Assembly (NCBI GenBank): GCA_049840595.1
Contig: JASGKO010000014.1
Span: 18,220 to 82,219 of the forward strand
Reading direction: 5' to 3'
From: JASGKO01 sp049840595
Lineage (GTDB): Bacteria > Verrucomicrobiota > Verrucomicrobiia > Chthoniobacterales > Chthoniobacteraceae
Length of the DNA: 64,000 nt
Shown here: one piece after another, positions 10,312 through 20,663 of the stretch
How the letters are laid out: each line of letters opens with the position of its first letter
How positions within the stretch are numbered: position 1 is the first letter of the stretch
Program-made: the position numbers and the translations under genes
Notes under the pieces: generated by a model
Seen by the model: the letters and a program-made list of their open reading frames with translations, nothing else
What the model was told of the DNA's origin: nothing
Databases searched by the model: none

Positions 10312-11515
10312 ATGCCCGCTGCCGAACCCCAGACCATCCCGACCAGCACGCTCTGGCTGATGACGATCGCCTGCGGGGCGGCGGTGGCCAACATCTACTA
10401 CCACCAGCCGTTGCTCGGCCTTTTCGCCCAGGAGTTCCACACCACGGAGGATGCCGTCGGCCTGGTGGCGATGGCGGCGCAGACGGGCTACGGAGCCGGG
10501 CTGTTTTTCTTCGTTCCGCTCGGTGATCTGCTGGAGCGGCGGCGGCTCATCTTTCAACTCATCACGGCCTGCGTACCTCTGCCTCCTTTTCACGGCGCTC
10601 GCGCCCAGCCTGCCCCTGCTCGTGCTGGCGCAATTTCTGACCGGGCTCACGGCGACCAGCGCGCAGATCATCATTCCGCTCAGCCTGGAAATCGCGCCGG
10701 TGGAGCAGCGCGGGAAAATCGTGGGCCACCTGATGGCGGGCGTGCTCTGCGGCATCCTGCTCGCGCGAATGGTCTCCGGCTTCGTGGCGGTGTGGCTGGG
10801 CTGGCGGGCGATTTTCTGGCTGGCAGCGGGGCTGATGATCCTGCTCGCTTTTGCGCTCCGCGCGGGGCTGCCGCATCGCCCGCCGAGCCTGCGTCTCTCC
10901 TATCCGGCATTGATGCGCACGCTGCTGCACCTCTCGGTGGAACAGCCGCGGATCTGGCCCTCATCGCTGGTGAGCGCGCTGTCCTTTGCCTGCTTCACCG
11001 CGCTCTGGACCACGCTTTCGTTTCTCATGCAGTCCCATTTCCATCGCGGCGCGGGGGAGACGGGGTTGTTTGGATTGGTCGGGCTGATTGGCGCGCTGGC
11101 GGCCCCTTTGATGGGGCGGCTCACCGATCATCGCGGACCGGCCTTTACGCTCACGCTCTGCCTGCTGATCACGATTCTCTCCTTCGGGCTGATGTGGCAG
11201 TGGGTCACGCTGTGGTCGCTGGTGATCGGGATTCTGTTCATGGACCTCGGGGTCCAGTCGATCCAGATCGCGGCGCAGTCGAAGGTGATCACGCTCGTGG
11301 CGGCGGCACGGAGCCGACTGAATACGATCTACATGGTCATGCGCTTCATCGGCGGGGCGGCGGGCCTGCTGCTCGGGGCGCTGGCGTGGGTTCAGGCGGG
11401 GTGGAATGGCGTGTGCGTTCTCTCGCTGGCTCTGCTGGCCCTGGCGCTGGTCATCCATCTCTTCGGCACGGCCCGCGAAAAGAGCCAGCCCGCCCCGACG
11501 CTGACAGCGGCTTGA
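10312..11515 (+). CDS. MFS efflux transporter (one frameshift)
   Basis: Start ATG 10312 (MPAAEPQTIPTSTLWLMT). The first part, with ANIYYHQPLLGLFAQEF and a GAGLFFFVPLGDLLERRRLI loop between helices 2 and 3 (the MFS motif A region), runs in one frame to about 10575. The rest, from YLCLLFTALAPSLPLLVLAQ to the stop at 11513, is one frame over. Joined it has about 12 membrane helices and some 400 residues, the usual size of a drug or sugar efflux permease of the major facilitator superfamily. The ANIYYxQPLL opening is typical of the YgaY/NepI-like exporter group. Substrate unknown. The preceding 226 bases contain repeat B. Confidence 0.85.
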
Positions 11516-11611
11516 ATGGGAGGGGCCAGCGAAACATCCCAAGTCAACGCAAAGGAAGACCCGGCCTCCGCTGGTAGCCCCAGTTTCGATGGCATTCTCC
11601 CTCAAAAGAAA

Positions 11612-11642
11612 TCCCGCTGCCAGCACCGGGCTGACAGCGGGA
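11612..11642. terminator. Hairpin between convergent MFS and PiT genes
   Basis: TCCCGCTG and CAGCGGGA frame an imperfect stem (TCCCGCTGCCAGC with GCTGACAGCGGGA). It lies between the 3' ends of two converging genes. There is no strong U-tract, so the terminator role is tentative. Confidence 0.4.
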
Positions 11643-11667
11643 TGACAACAACAACAAATTGGCGGGC

Positions 11668-13166
11668 CTACTTCAGCCCCATGAAGTGATGGAGGACGAG
11701 AAAGTTGCCGAAGGCAAAAAGCAACGACCCGAGGAAAATGCAGACCGGCAGAGTAAGCACCCACGCGAGCACAATATTGCGCAGCGTGGCGGCCTGGAGG
11801 CCGGAGCGGTTGGCCGCCATCGTGCCCGCGATGCCGGAGGAAAGCACGTGGGTCGTGCTCACCGGCAGGCCTAGCTGGTCGGCGAGTTCGATCGTGGTCA
11901 TCGCCACCAGTTCCGCGGAGGCGCCCTGGGCGTACCGTGAGGTGCGACTTGCCGATCTTTTCGCCCACCGTCACCACGATGCGCTTCCAGCCGATCATCG
12001 TGCCCAGGCCGAGCGCCAGCGCCACGGCCACTTTCACCCACGAGGGGATATACTTCGTCACCGAATCAAGCTGCTTCTGCCCCGCGGTCAGCGTGCTCGT
12101 TTGCGCCGGATCGGTGATCGCCTTCGACTTGACCACCTTCCGCAATCGCGCTGGAGGTCAGATAAATCTGGGTGCGGAGGGCGCGGCGATCGCTTTCGGA
12201 AAGATCGCCAAAGGATTTCAAGGGCAGGAGCCTGGCATCGATCGCCCCGCAGGCGGAGGCGAGCGCGGAATAGGTCGCCGCGTCCGGCTTGGCGCTGGAT
12301 TTCAGGTAGGCGGAAACGGCCTTTTGCGCCGCCTCGCTCTCCGGCACCGGCTGCCCGATGGCATACTTGACGAAGACCATCTGCGCGTCGTGCACCTTGC
12401 TCATGATCGCCTGCAAATCCTGCTGATTTTCGTCCATCTTCAGCGCAAAGGTGCCGGGCAAAATGCCCACGAGAATGAGCACCATGAGGCCCATGCCCTT
12501 CTGGCCATCATTGGAGCCGTGGGCAAAACTGACGCCGGTGCAGGTCAGCATGAGCAGGCCGCGAATCCAGATCGGCGGGGCCTGGTCCTTCTCCGGCGGG
12601 GTGAAGAGCTTGGGAGATTTCACCACCGCCTTCAAAAGCAGCAGCAGCAAGGCCGAGACCGCAAAGCCAATGAGCGGCGAGAGAACGAGCGACATCCCCA
12701 CCTCCTGCGCCTTGGCCCAGTTGACGCCGGTGCCGAAGGGATGGCCGGCCATCAGGGAATTCGCGAGGCCGACGCCGAGAATCGAACCGATCAACGTATG
12801 CGAGCTCGAAGCCGGGAGACCGAAATACCAGGTGCCCAAGTTCCAGATGATCGCCGAAACGAGCAGCGCGAAGACCATCGCAAATCCGGCCCCCGATCCG
12901 ACATTGAGCACCAGCTCCACCGGCAGGAGCGCCACGATCCCGTAGGCCACCGCCCCGGTGGAAGTGAGCACCCCGATCAAGTTCCAGAGGCCCGACCAGA
13001 TCACAGCCACCACCGGGCGCAGGGTATTGGTATAAATGACGGTCGCCACCGCATTGGCGGTATCGTGAAAACCGTTTACGAACTCGAAGCTCAGCGCGAG
13101 ACCGATGGCGACGAATAAAAACACGCCCGTGGTGAAGTCCGGAATAATTGCCGCAAGTAGATCCAT
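11668..13166 (-). CDS. pit: Inorganic phosphate transporter, PiT family (two frameshifts)
   Basis: Start ATG 13166 (MDLLAAIIPDFTTGVFLFV). Family signatures: FEFVNGFHDTANAVATVIYT (residues about 24-43), WYFGLPASSSHTLIGSILG, VSFAHGSNDGQKGMG in the first frame; KKxITD-type linker and GKSHLT in the second; TTIELADQLGLPVSTTH in the third. The pairs of GFHDTAN-like and PVSSTH-like repeats are what defines PiT permeases, which take up phosphate as a metal-phosphate complex driven by protons or sodium. Breaks are near 12130 and 11935; deleting one base at each gives AEVVKSKAITDP and HLTYAQGASAELVAM, as expected. A long central cytoplasmic loop separates the two halves. Confidence 0.9.
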
Positions 13167-13311
13167 AGTGATAAGACAGGTTGCTTGAACTCCGCGCACC
13201 ATACCCGGCCCCGGTTCCGGCAAACAATGGAGGGATTGTAACAATCCTGCGACGGCACGCCGCCATGGGCAGGATTGCCTTTTCCGACCGCTCTCCAAAT
13301 AATCACGGCTC

Positions 13312-14271
13312 ATGAAAGCCATTCGCGTCGAACAATTCGGGGACCCCGGGGTGATGAAGCTGGCCGAGTTACCCGATCTGCGACCGACGGGAAACCAGAT
13401 CCTCGTGCGGCTTCACGCGGCGGGGGTGAACCCGGTGGAGACCTACATCCGCAGCGGGAACTACGCGGCCAAGCCTGCGCTACCCTACACGCCTGGCAGC
13501 GATGGCGCGGGGGTGGTCGAGCAATCCGGCGGCGGATTTTCCAAAGGGGATCGCGTCTTTCTCGCGGGCTCGTTGACTGGCACCTATGCGGAGCTGGCCC
13601 TTGCCAACCCCGGGCAGGTCTTTCACCTGCCGGACGGGGTTTCCTTCGAAGCGGGGGCGGCGCTTGGCGTGCCCTACGGCACCGCCCATCGGGCGCTCTT
13701 TGAGCGCGGGCAGGCCCAGGCCGGGGAGACCGTGCTGGTGCATGGGGCGAGTGGAGGGGTGGGCACCGCCGCGGTCCAACTGGCGCACGCGGCGGGATTG
13801 CGCGTCTTTGGCACCGCCAGCACCGAGGAGGGACGCCGACTCGTGCGGGAAAGCGGGGCCGATGAGGTCTTCGACCACCGAGCGCCCGGAGATCTGGAGG
13901 CCATGCTCGCCGCGACCGGGGGCCGGGGCGTAAATTTGATCCTCGAAATGCTCGCCAACGTGAACCTGGGCAAAGACCTCACCCTGCTCGCCCAGCGCGG
14001 GCGCGTGGTTGTGATCGGCAGCCGGGGCCCGGTGGAGATCAATCCACGCGACCTGATGGCCCGGGATGCCGACGTCCGCGGCCTGATGCTCGGCCATGCC
14101 CCGGAGGCCGAGCGCGCCCACATTTACTCTGAAATCGCCGCCGGTCTCGCCACCGGCAGCTTAAAGCCGCAGATCGGCCAGACCTTCCCCCTCGCCCAGG
14201 CACCGGAAGCCCACCGGGCGATCATGGAATCCAGCGCCGCGGGAAAAATCGTTCTTAAAATTGGCGACTGA
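13312..14271 (+). CDS. qor: NADPH:quinone oxidoreductase (zeta-crystallin-like)
   Basis: 319 residues with the medium-chain dehydrogenase/reductase layout: an N-terminal GroES-like domain (LVRLHAAGVNPVETYIRSG, PYTPGSDGAGVV) and a Rossmann domain with the nucleotide-binding motif HGASGGVGTAAVQLA at about residues 144-158. No catalytic zinc ligands are visible, which fits the quinone reductase branch. The enzyme reduces quinones with NADPH in the cytoplasm. It is divergent from the PiT gene, with about 145 bases between the starts that should hold both promoters. Frame is intact. Confidence 0.9.
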   Translation: MKAIRVEQFGDPGVMKLAELPDLRPTGNQILVRLHAAGVNPVETYIRSGNYAAKPALPYTPGSDGAGVVEQSGGGFSKGDRVFLAGSLTGTYAELALANPGQVFHLPDGVSFEAGAALGVPYGTAHRALFERGQAQAGETVLVHGASGGVGTAAVQLAHAAGLRVFGTASTEEGRRLVRESGADEVFDHRAPGDLEAMLAATGGRGVNLILEMLANVNLGKDLTLLAQRGRVVVIGSRGPVEINPRDLMARDADVRGLMLGHAPEAERAHIYSEIAAGLATGSLKPQIGQTFPLAQAPEAHRAIMESSAAGKIVLKIGD

Positions 14272-14291
14272 AAGGCTTCTCAGAAAAGCAA

Positions 14292-14368
14292 TTTAATCGC
14301 GGATTTCGCGGATGGTTACGGATGAAAGGCTGACTTATCCGAGTCATCCGCGAAATCCGCGGTTAAAA
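14292..14368. repeat. Intergenic inverted repeat, family A (copy 1)
   Basis: Arms TTTAATCGCGGATTTCGCGGA and TCCGCGAAATCCGCGGTTAAA surround a short loop. Related copies at 48928, 55616 and 62146 share the ATCCGCG core and the terminal CCGCGGTTAAA. Elements of this kind are widespread in intergenic DNA of Verrucomicrobia and several other phyla. Confidence 0.85.
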
Positions 14369-14516
14369 ACTCCTGAAATTGAGCCCCCAACCAGAGTCGC
14401 TTCATTTTTCTTAGTAAATCCTCAAACCATTTGACGAAACAATCCGTCAGATACATGTTGCAGGCCCGACAAATGCAGTTATAGTCGCGGACTTTTTCAA
14501 CACAGGAGAATTTCCC

Positions 14517-14672
14517 ATGTCACAACATCGCAGCCTTAAAGGTGCCAGCACCATTACCGCCAAACGCAACGTTCTGAAGCGCTTCGAGCGCGTCGAGCTT
14601 CTCAAGAAGCGTGGCCAGTTCAAAGACGGCCAGCGCGTCATCGGTCTGCCGAAGACCAAGCCGGACGCCTAA
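14517..14672 (+). CDS. Small basic protein of the Verrucomicrobia/Chlamydiae family
   Basis: A 51-residue, strongly basic protein starting MSQHRSLKGASTITAKRNVL and ending PKTKPDA. An AGGAGA ribosome binding site lies 8 bases before ATG 14517. It matches the PVC-specific small basic protein family (TIGR04137 as I remember it), conserved at RSLxG, KRNVLKRFERV and VIGLPKTK. The family is thought to be associated with the ribosome; its function is not established. A strong terminator follows at 14732, so it is probably a single-gene, highly expressed unit. It is too short for common ORF cut-offs. It is the clearest phylum marker in the window. Confidence 0.9.
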   Translation: MSQHRSLKGASTITAKRNVLKRFERVELLKKRGQFKDGQRVIGLPKTKPDA

Positions 14673-14731
14673 TTCGTTCGCGGAGCCTGGCTCGCCCGGT
14701 TCAATCCGGTTTCTTTCTCTTATCTTTTTTG

Positions 14732-14764
14732 CAGGCGATCAGCACCTCTGATCGCCTGTTTTAT
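14732..14764 (+). terminator. Rho-independent terminator of the small basic protein gene
   Basis: Perfect 11-bp stem CAGGCGATCAG / CTGATCGCCTG with loop CACCT, followed by TTTTATT. Confidence 0.92.
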
Positions 14765-14815
14765 TTCCTGGTCGTCATGGGACGATGGCATGTGGAGTGC
14801 TCCGTAACAGAGGGA

Positions 14816-15709
14816 ATGAGAGCCCTGGCTTCCCTATTTGTCTTCTTTGCCGCCTCCGCCGCACTTCCGGCGCAGGGGCTCGTCATGGTGAAACCCATGA
14901 TGCCCGCCGACGTGGTGGTGGAACTCAAAAGCGGTCTTTCTGCGAGCGATGTCGAGGCGGATGTGAAGCAACACCATCTCGCCCATGCGCCGAGCGCGGA
15001 GGAGCTCAAGGCCATCCAACTGGCAGGGGCGAATACCTCCCTGCTCGCGACAGTCCAATCCCCGGCGATCCTCGCCAGCCAGGTCGATGCCACCATGGCC
15101 GATCTCGATTACGCCGCGCAGCAAAAGCGGTCCCAACTGGAGGACCGCCCGCAATACTGGATTTACGCCGAGATCAAGGGGCGCTACCCCGATGGCGGCA
15201 TCGTCGCCACCTGCCTGAGCTTCATCCCCTCCCAACAGGCGAGCACGCTGCCCTCGCCGAAAGATAAGTGGATTCACTTCGCCAAAGCGCCGCCCCCTTT
15301 CAAAACGGAGGATGGCCATTACCTGATCAACTGCGAAGCCGCCGCGATCGGCACCTTTGACGGCGTGGACCCGCAGGGGAATCCCTTTACGGCGGCGGAT
15401 CTCGAAATGGTGAGGAACCTGGGCCCCCTCTCCCCGATCGCCCCCGGGAATGCCAATTCCACCGCGCAAGCGGCCCCCCATCCGGCGTCGGCCCCCGCCC
15501 GGCCTCCCCTGCAACTCCGCGCCAAGATTCCCTTCAACCAATGGCTGAACCTCGCCAGCTATGGGGGGCCGAATGTGCGCGTGCACGTTTACAGCCTCGA
15601 CATGACCGCCATCCGCCTGCGCTTCGATGGCTGGTCCGGCCCCAAGCAGATCCCGATCAATCGGGGCAGCGATGCCAAAACCCTGCTCCTCGACGACGGC
15701 CACGGCTGA
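14816..15709 (+). CDS. Secreted protein of unknown function, possible nonsense-truncated 3' end
   Basis: Start taken at ATG 14816 (MRALASLFVFFAASAALPAQG), which gives a signal peptide; upstream ATGs in the same frame would spoil it. About 298 residues, with an A/E-rich segment (about 40-100), a middle region IYAEIKGRYPDGG and a P/A-rich linker before a C-terminal region (PFNQWLNLASYGGPNVRVHV). I do not recognise a family. The stop TGA at 15707 is followed at once by TAG, and after these two codons the same frame runs on for 37 sense codons (VYFVDSMDRPDDAVIWEF onward) to a TAG at 15824. That extension looks like real coding sequence, so the gene may be truncated or carry a small insertion. Confidence 0.65.
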   Translation: MRALASLFVFFAASAALPAQGLVMVKPMMPADVVVELKSGLSASDVEADVKQHHLAHAPSAEELKAIQLAGANTSLLATVQSPAILASQVDATMADLDYAAQQKRSQLEDRPQYWIYAEIKGRYPDGGIVATCLSFIPSQQASTLPSPKDKWIHFAKAPPPFKTEDGHYLINCEAAAIGTFDGVDPQGNPFTAADLEMVRNLGPLSPIAPGNANSTAQAAPHPASAPARPPLQLRAKIPFNQWLNLASYGGPNVRVHVYSLDMTAIRLRFDGWSGPKQIPINRGSDAKTLLLDDGHG

Positions 15710-15847
15710 TAGGTTTATTTCGTGGATTCCATGGATCGCCCCGACGATGCAGTGATCTGGGAATTTGACCACACGCCGGACTCGGCGAGTTATCCGAAAG
15801 CGAATCCCGGGCTGGCGGGGTCGTAGGATTATTTGTCGAAACCAACT

Positions 15848-15919
15848 TGTAGCGGCGGTCTATGACCGTCGCAAACCATGATCCAGCAAAGAGGGCGACG
15901 GTCATAGACCGCCGCTACA
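15848..15919. repeat. Perfect 25-bp inverted repeat, family E
   Basis: Arms 15848-15872 and 15895-15919 are exact reverse complements (TGTAGCGGCGGTCTATGACC and five more bases), with a 22-base loop. No gene is present between 15827 and 16049. Confidence 0.9.
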
Positions 15920-15961
15920 GCGCCTTTCCCTTTCATGGATCGCTTCAACCAAGCACTTCGT

Positions 15962-16026
15962 TTCAAAGGACGAGACGGAGTTTTGCAAGCGGTGGCGTGA
16001 CCAGTCGAAGACTGGTCGCGAGAGGA
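15962..16026. repeat. Intergenic palindromic repeat, family D (copy 2)
   Basis: AGGACGAGACGGAGTTTTGC then CGTGACCAGTCGAAGACTGGTCGCG; same order of elements as at 5738-5804, with the second palindrome as its most regular part. Confidence 0.6.
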
Positions 16027-16049
16027 AACGGTTATTCAGACGGCTTTGC

Positions 16050-19000
16050 TCACGGCTTCACGCTGAAGACCAACTGCGGCTGGTTCGTGGCGGCCTCTCT
16101 GGAATTGAAGACGTCGTAGCTTTCGTCGGGGTTGGGAGGTTGATCCATCACGATGGCGAGGGAGACGACACTGTTGCCGGCGCTCAGGTGGGCGAGGACG
16201 AAGGAGGTGACATCCCATTCATACCAGGTGCCGGTCTGGCCGGAGATGGTATCGGAGCCAAGGGTGCTGCCGTAGGTCGGCGCGTTGTTCCAGGTGAGGC
16301 CGGTCTCAGTCCAGGCATCGCTGCTCACACCATGGGCGCTATCGCTGGTGGTGATCGTAACGGTGGTGCTGGGATCGCGACTGCCGAAGAGCCGCAGTTT
16401 CACCTGGTTGTATGAACTGGAAATACTGCTGACGTCGAACTTGAGGTAGATGCGGCGGGTGTAGCTGGTGTAGGTGACGTTTTTAACGATCAGCGTGGTC
16501 TGGGTGCCGAAGTTTTTGGCCGCGTAGGAGGTGTCACGAATGTAGGTATCGGCGATTGGCGGACGGGTAATAGGTGCAGGAGTGGCCGTTGGAGTCGCTG
16601 TTGGCGTGGCCGTTGGTGTGGCCGTTGGTGTGGCCGTTGGTGTGGCCGTTGGTGTGGCCGTTGGTGTGGCCGTTGGAGTCGCCGTTGGAGTCGCCGTTGG
16701 AGTCGCCGTTGGAGTCGCCGTTGGAGTCGCCGTTGGAGTCGCCGTTGGAGTCGCCGTTGGGGTCGCTGTAGGCGTAGCGATCGGGGTTGCCGTTGGGGTA
16801 TCAGTCGGGGTTGCCGTAGGCGTAGCAGTCGGGGTTGCCGTGGGCGTGGCGGTCGGCGTTGCCGTGGGCGTGGCGGTCGGCGTTGCCGTGGGCGTAGCAG
16901 TCGGCGTTGCCGTGGGCGTAGCAGTCGGCGTTGCCGTGGGCGTATCAGTCGGCGTTGCCGTAGGCGTAGCGGTCGGCGTTGCCGTGGGCGTAGCAGTCGG
17001 CGTTGCCGTGGGCGTAGCAGTCGGCGTTGCCGTGGGCGTAGCAGTCGGCGTTGCCGTGGGCGTATCAGTCGGCGTTGCCGTAGGCGTAGCGGTTGGCGTT
17101 GCCGTAGGCGTAGCGGTCGGCGTTGCCGTTGGGGTATCAGTCGGGGTTGCCGTTGGGGTATCAGTCGGGGTTGCCGTGGGCGTAGCAGTCGGGGTTGCCG
17201 TTGGGGTATCAGTCGGCGTTGCCGTAGGCGTAGCGGTTGGCGTTGCCGTTGGGGTATCAGTCGGCGTCGCCGTGGGCGTATCAGTCGGCGTTGCCGTGGG
17301 CGTGGCGGTCGGCGTTGCCGTAGGCGTGGCAGTCGGCGTTGCCGTTGGGGTATCAGTCGGGGTTGCCGTAGGCGTAGCGGTCGGGGTTGCCGTAGGCGTG
17401 GCAGTCGGGGTTGCCGTAGGCGTGGCGGTCGGCGTTGCCGTAGGCGTGGCGGTTGGCGTCGCCGTGGGCGTAGCAGTCGGGGTTGCCGTGGGCGTAGCAG
17501 TCGGCGTTGCCGTGGGCGTGGCAGTCGGGGTTGCCGTGGGCGTTGGCGTGGAGGCTACTACTTTCGAAAAGACCAACTGAGGCTGGTTGGCCGAGGCCTG
17601 GCGGGAGTTGAATGTATCGTAACTGTCATCCGGATTGGGCGGCGCATCCATTACCATGGCAATGGACGCGGTAGAACTGCCGGCCGCAAGCCGCGCAGCG
17701 ATATACGACGTCACATCCCACTCATACCATTGCGAAGTGGTTCCGGTCACCGTGGTCGAGGCGATGACCGCGCCCAGGGCCGGTTTGTTATTCCAGGTGA
17801 GGCCGGTCTCCGTCCACGAATCCACCGCAATCGCCACCGCGTCTTCCACGGTGGTGAGGGTCACAGTCGAGCTCGGGTCACGACCTCCGTAGAGCCGGAG
17901 TTTTACCTGATTATAACCGCTGGGCAGGGAGGCGAGGCTGAACTTCAAGTAAGCCTGCCGGGTGTAACCGCTGTAGGCGACATTCTTGATCAGCAACGCG
18001 GTGGCGGTGCCGTAGTTCGTCGCGGCAGAACTGCCATCGCGCACATAATCATCGGCCACCGCCGAGGCCACCAGCAATGTGGCCGGAGTGGCGGTCGCGC
18101 TCGCCGTGGCGGTCGCGCTGGCCGTTGCACTCGCGGTCGGCGTGGCCGTCGCGGTGGGAGTCGCCGTAATGGTCGCGGTCGGGGTGGCGGTCGGGGTGGC
18201 GGTGGCCGTGGCCGTCGCCGTCGCCGTGGGAGTGGCCGTCGCCACCACGGTCGCGGTGGGCGAAGCAGAGGAAGCCGCCGAGGCAGTCGTGGAAGCGATC
18301 TTCAGCACAAAGGGGTCCTGCGTCGTCCCGGTGAAGGCGGTCTGATAAGCCCCGCTGGTCGTCGGAAAATTCGTGGAGGCCGTGACGCCACCCACGTACA
18401 CATTGCCCGCCGGGTCCACCGCGATGCACTCGCCCTGGTCGAAAGCGCTGCCCCCGAAGTAAGTGGCGTAGCCATTCAAGAACGAGCCGCTCGCATTCAG
18501 CTTGAGCACAAACGCATCGTAGTCTCCACCGATTCGGGACTGAAGGGGCGAGCCCGCGGTCGGGAAATCCGCCGAGGCGGTAAAGCCGGTCACGTAGGCG
18601 CTCCCCTCCCCGTCGATCGCAATCGCGGTGGCCGCATCCGCGGAAGAACCACCCGCATAAGTGCAATAGACCAGTGCCGTGCCGGTGGGATTGAGCTTGG
18701 CCACCCAGGCATCGATACTGCCCTTGTAACCATAAGCGCCGGTGGTGATCGGCAGATTGGCCGAGTTCGTCAATCCCGCGAGATAGGCATTTCCCGCGGA
18801 GTCCACCTTGATGCCATTCCCGGCGTCGCTGGCCGAGCCGCCGAGGTAGGTGGAATATTGAATGTCTCCACTGGAGTTGAGCTTGGTGACGAAAGCGTCG
18901 CTGGCGGTTCCGGAGTTTCCACGAATCGTGCGGAAGGCCCCGACCGTGACCGGGAAATTATCGGAGGTCGTATAGCCCGTGAGGTAGATGGAACCGCTGG

Positions 19001-20500
19001 AATCCAGGGCAATGGCGTAGCCCTTGTCGTCTCCACTCCCCCCGAGATAGGAGGAATAAAGCAGCGTCCCCGCCGCATTGAATTTCAAAAGAAAAGCCTC
19101 GTAGCCGCCCTGATCCACCGGCTGCCGGGCATTGGCGGTGACGGGAAAATCCGGCGAGAGCGTCCAGCCGGTGACGTAAGCGGTATCGGAGCCATCCACG
19201 GCAATGCCAAAGCCGAGATCGTCCTGCGAGCCGCCGATCAGCGTCGAATAAACGAGCGCGGAGCCGGTGGGGTTGAGTTCGAAGACAAAGGTGTCCCAGC
19301 CTCCACTATTGGCGCTTTGAAAGGCGCCGGGCGTGGTGGGGAAGTCGGTGGACTTCGTCTGCCCCGTGACAAAGGCCCGCCGCCGAATCCAGCGCGAGCG
19401 CGAGCGCCCAGTCGCTCCCCGTCCCCCCCACGTAGGTCGAGTAAACCAGGCCATTCCCAGCGGGATTGAGCTTGGCGACATAGACATCGTTGCCGCCGTA
19501 TTTTTCGTTATTCCCGCCCATGAAGGTGCGCTGCACCGCCCCGCTGGTGGTCGGGAATGCGGCGGAATCCGTCTCTCCCGCGAGGTAAACATTTCCGGCG
19601 GAATCCACCGCCAGCCCGCTCCCTTGCGGCCCGGTGCCCAGGCCCAGATAGGTGGAATAGACCAGCACCGGATCGATGACCAGCGGCTGGCGGCGATCAT
19701 AGGCCGCCAACTGGAAGCCTACCGATCCATCGCGGGACGCAACGTAATTTGCCGCCACCGCACGCCGCTGCCCCGAAATCTCCTGATACACCAACGGCCG
19801 ATGCCAGCGCACGGTTCCCGCCGCCGTCGCCACCTTGAGATCGCCGCTCGTTGGGTCCACGCTTACCGCATCGGCCCCGGAGAACTGCCAGCCAATCGCC
19901 GCCGGATCGGCCCCCGGCTGGAGCACGAAGTCGCACTCCAACTGGCCATGCGTTCCGTAATAAACCAAGTCCACCCCGGGATACACCTGCGCATAGCGCA
20001 CGCGGCCATAGGTGCGAATGTTCGTTCTCCACTGCCCTGCGCTGGAGCCGCGCAAATAATTCACGGCCCCCGCCAGGGGCGCATCCCCCACCAGACGAGG
20101 GGCTTCGCTGGCGCCCTTCAATTTCAAGCGCAGGACCACATCGGGTGTCGTCACCTCCGGCTCGCGAATCCCGGGCAGGTGGGCGCGCTCGATTGGGCGC
20201 AACCCCGGCCTGATGAAAGCGCCAGACCGCCTCCGTTTGCGTAAGAAACAAGCTTCCCCCGCTGCCGCGGGCCAGGAATCGCACCTGCGGATCGGTCTGC
20301 CCCACGTTTTCCTCGAAGGCCAGCGGCAGGCCGGCCAGCACCATTTGCGCAGGGACGGGCTTGAGCGCGGAGGCCACTTGCGCGGCAACCGGTGCCACAA
20401 CGGGGCGTGGAGACCCCGTGAACGCTTGAGACAAAACGAGGGCGAATACGCCGAGGATTCCCAGCGTAGAGCAGCCTACAATTGCCTTTTCGAGTCCCAT
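16050..20500 (-). CDS. Giant secreted protein: beta-propeller (SBBP) repeats plus two DNRLRE modules (two frameshifts)
   Basis: Start ATG 20500 (MGLEKAIVGCSTLGILGVFA) gives a signal peptide or anchor. The N-terminal domain has FEENVGQTDPQVRFLARG and PGVDLVYYGTHGQLECDFVL, typical of proteins with SBBP beta-propeller repeats. About eight such repeats follow (YSTYLGG...AVDSAGNVYLAGxTxSxxFPTT). Then come an A/T/P-rich linker, a DNRLRE-type module (DDYVRDGSSAATNYGT to NQPQLVFSK), a very long TPTATPTDT linker (about 325 residues), and a second DNRLRE module (DTYIRDTSYAAKNFGT) to the stop. DNRLRE modules are classed as carbohydrate-binding family CBM96. The frames break near 20205 and 19380; joining gives about 1,480 residues. 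Likely an extracellular or surface polysaccharide-binding protein. It lies downstream of typA behind a strong terminator. Confidence 0.82.
16577..17550. repeat. Low-complexity DNA coding a TPTA/TPTD linker
   Basis: About 970 bases built of 12-base units (GGCGTTGCCGTx type on the plus strand), with blocks of 18-24-base higher-order repeats. On the coding (minus) strand it reads TPTATPTDTPTAT. The opposite strand stays open as GVAVGVAV over 300 codons, which is an artefact of the repeat. Length is likely to vary between strains and to be hard to assemble. Confidence 0.95.
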
Positions 20501-20601
20501 ATTCTACGCGCCAAAACCGGTTCCGTTTTTCCCAACCGGCTCCCCCAGTAGCCTCGAATCGCCGGATAATCAAGCGATGCTTGGGGACGGTCGATGACAA
20601 T

Positions 20602-20641
20602 AAAAAAAGCCCCGGGCTTTGGAAAACCCGGGGCTTTTTTA
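20602..20641. terminator. Strong bidirectional-looking terminator after typA
   Basis: Stem GCCCCGGG / CCCGGGGC with A-tract on one side and T-tract on the other (AAAAAAAGCCCC ... GGGGCTTTTTT). It lies just after the typA stop on the minus strand and ahead of the giant protein gene. Confidence 0.92.
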
Positions 20642-20663
20642 AAACTTCCGCTGGCGGAGCCGC

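Noticed and set aside
16577..17550. Regular short repeats considered as a CRISPR array
   Set aside because: There are no unique spacers, the unit is 12 bases, it is coding, and no cas genes are near.
16582..17580. Long plus-strand ORF coding only GVAVGVSV repeats
   Set aside because: It is the reverse complement of the TPTA linker of the giant protein; 12-base repeats stay open in several frames by composition. No start context or domain.
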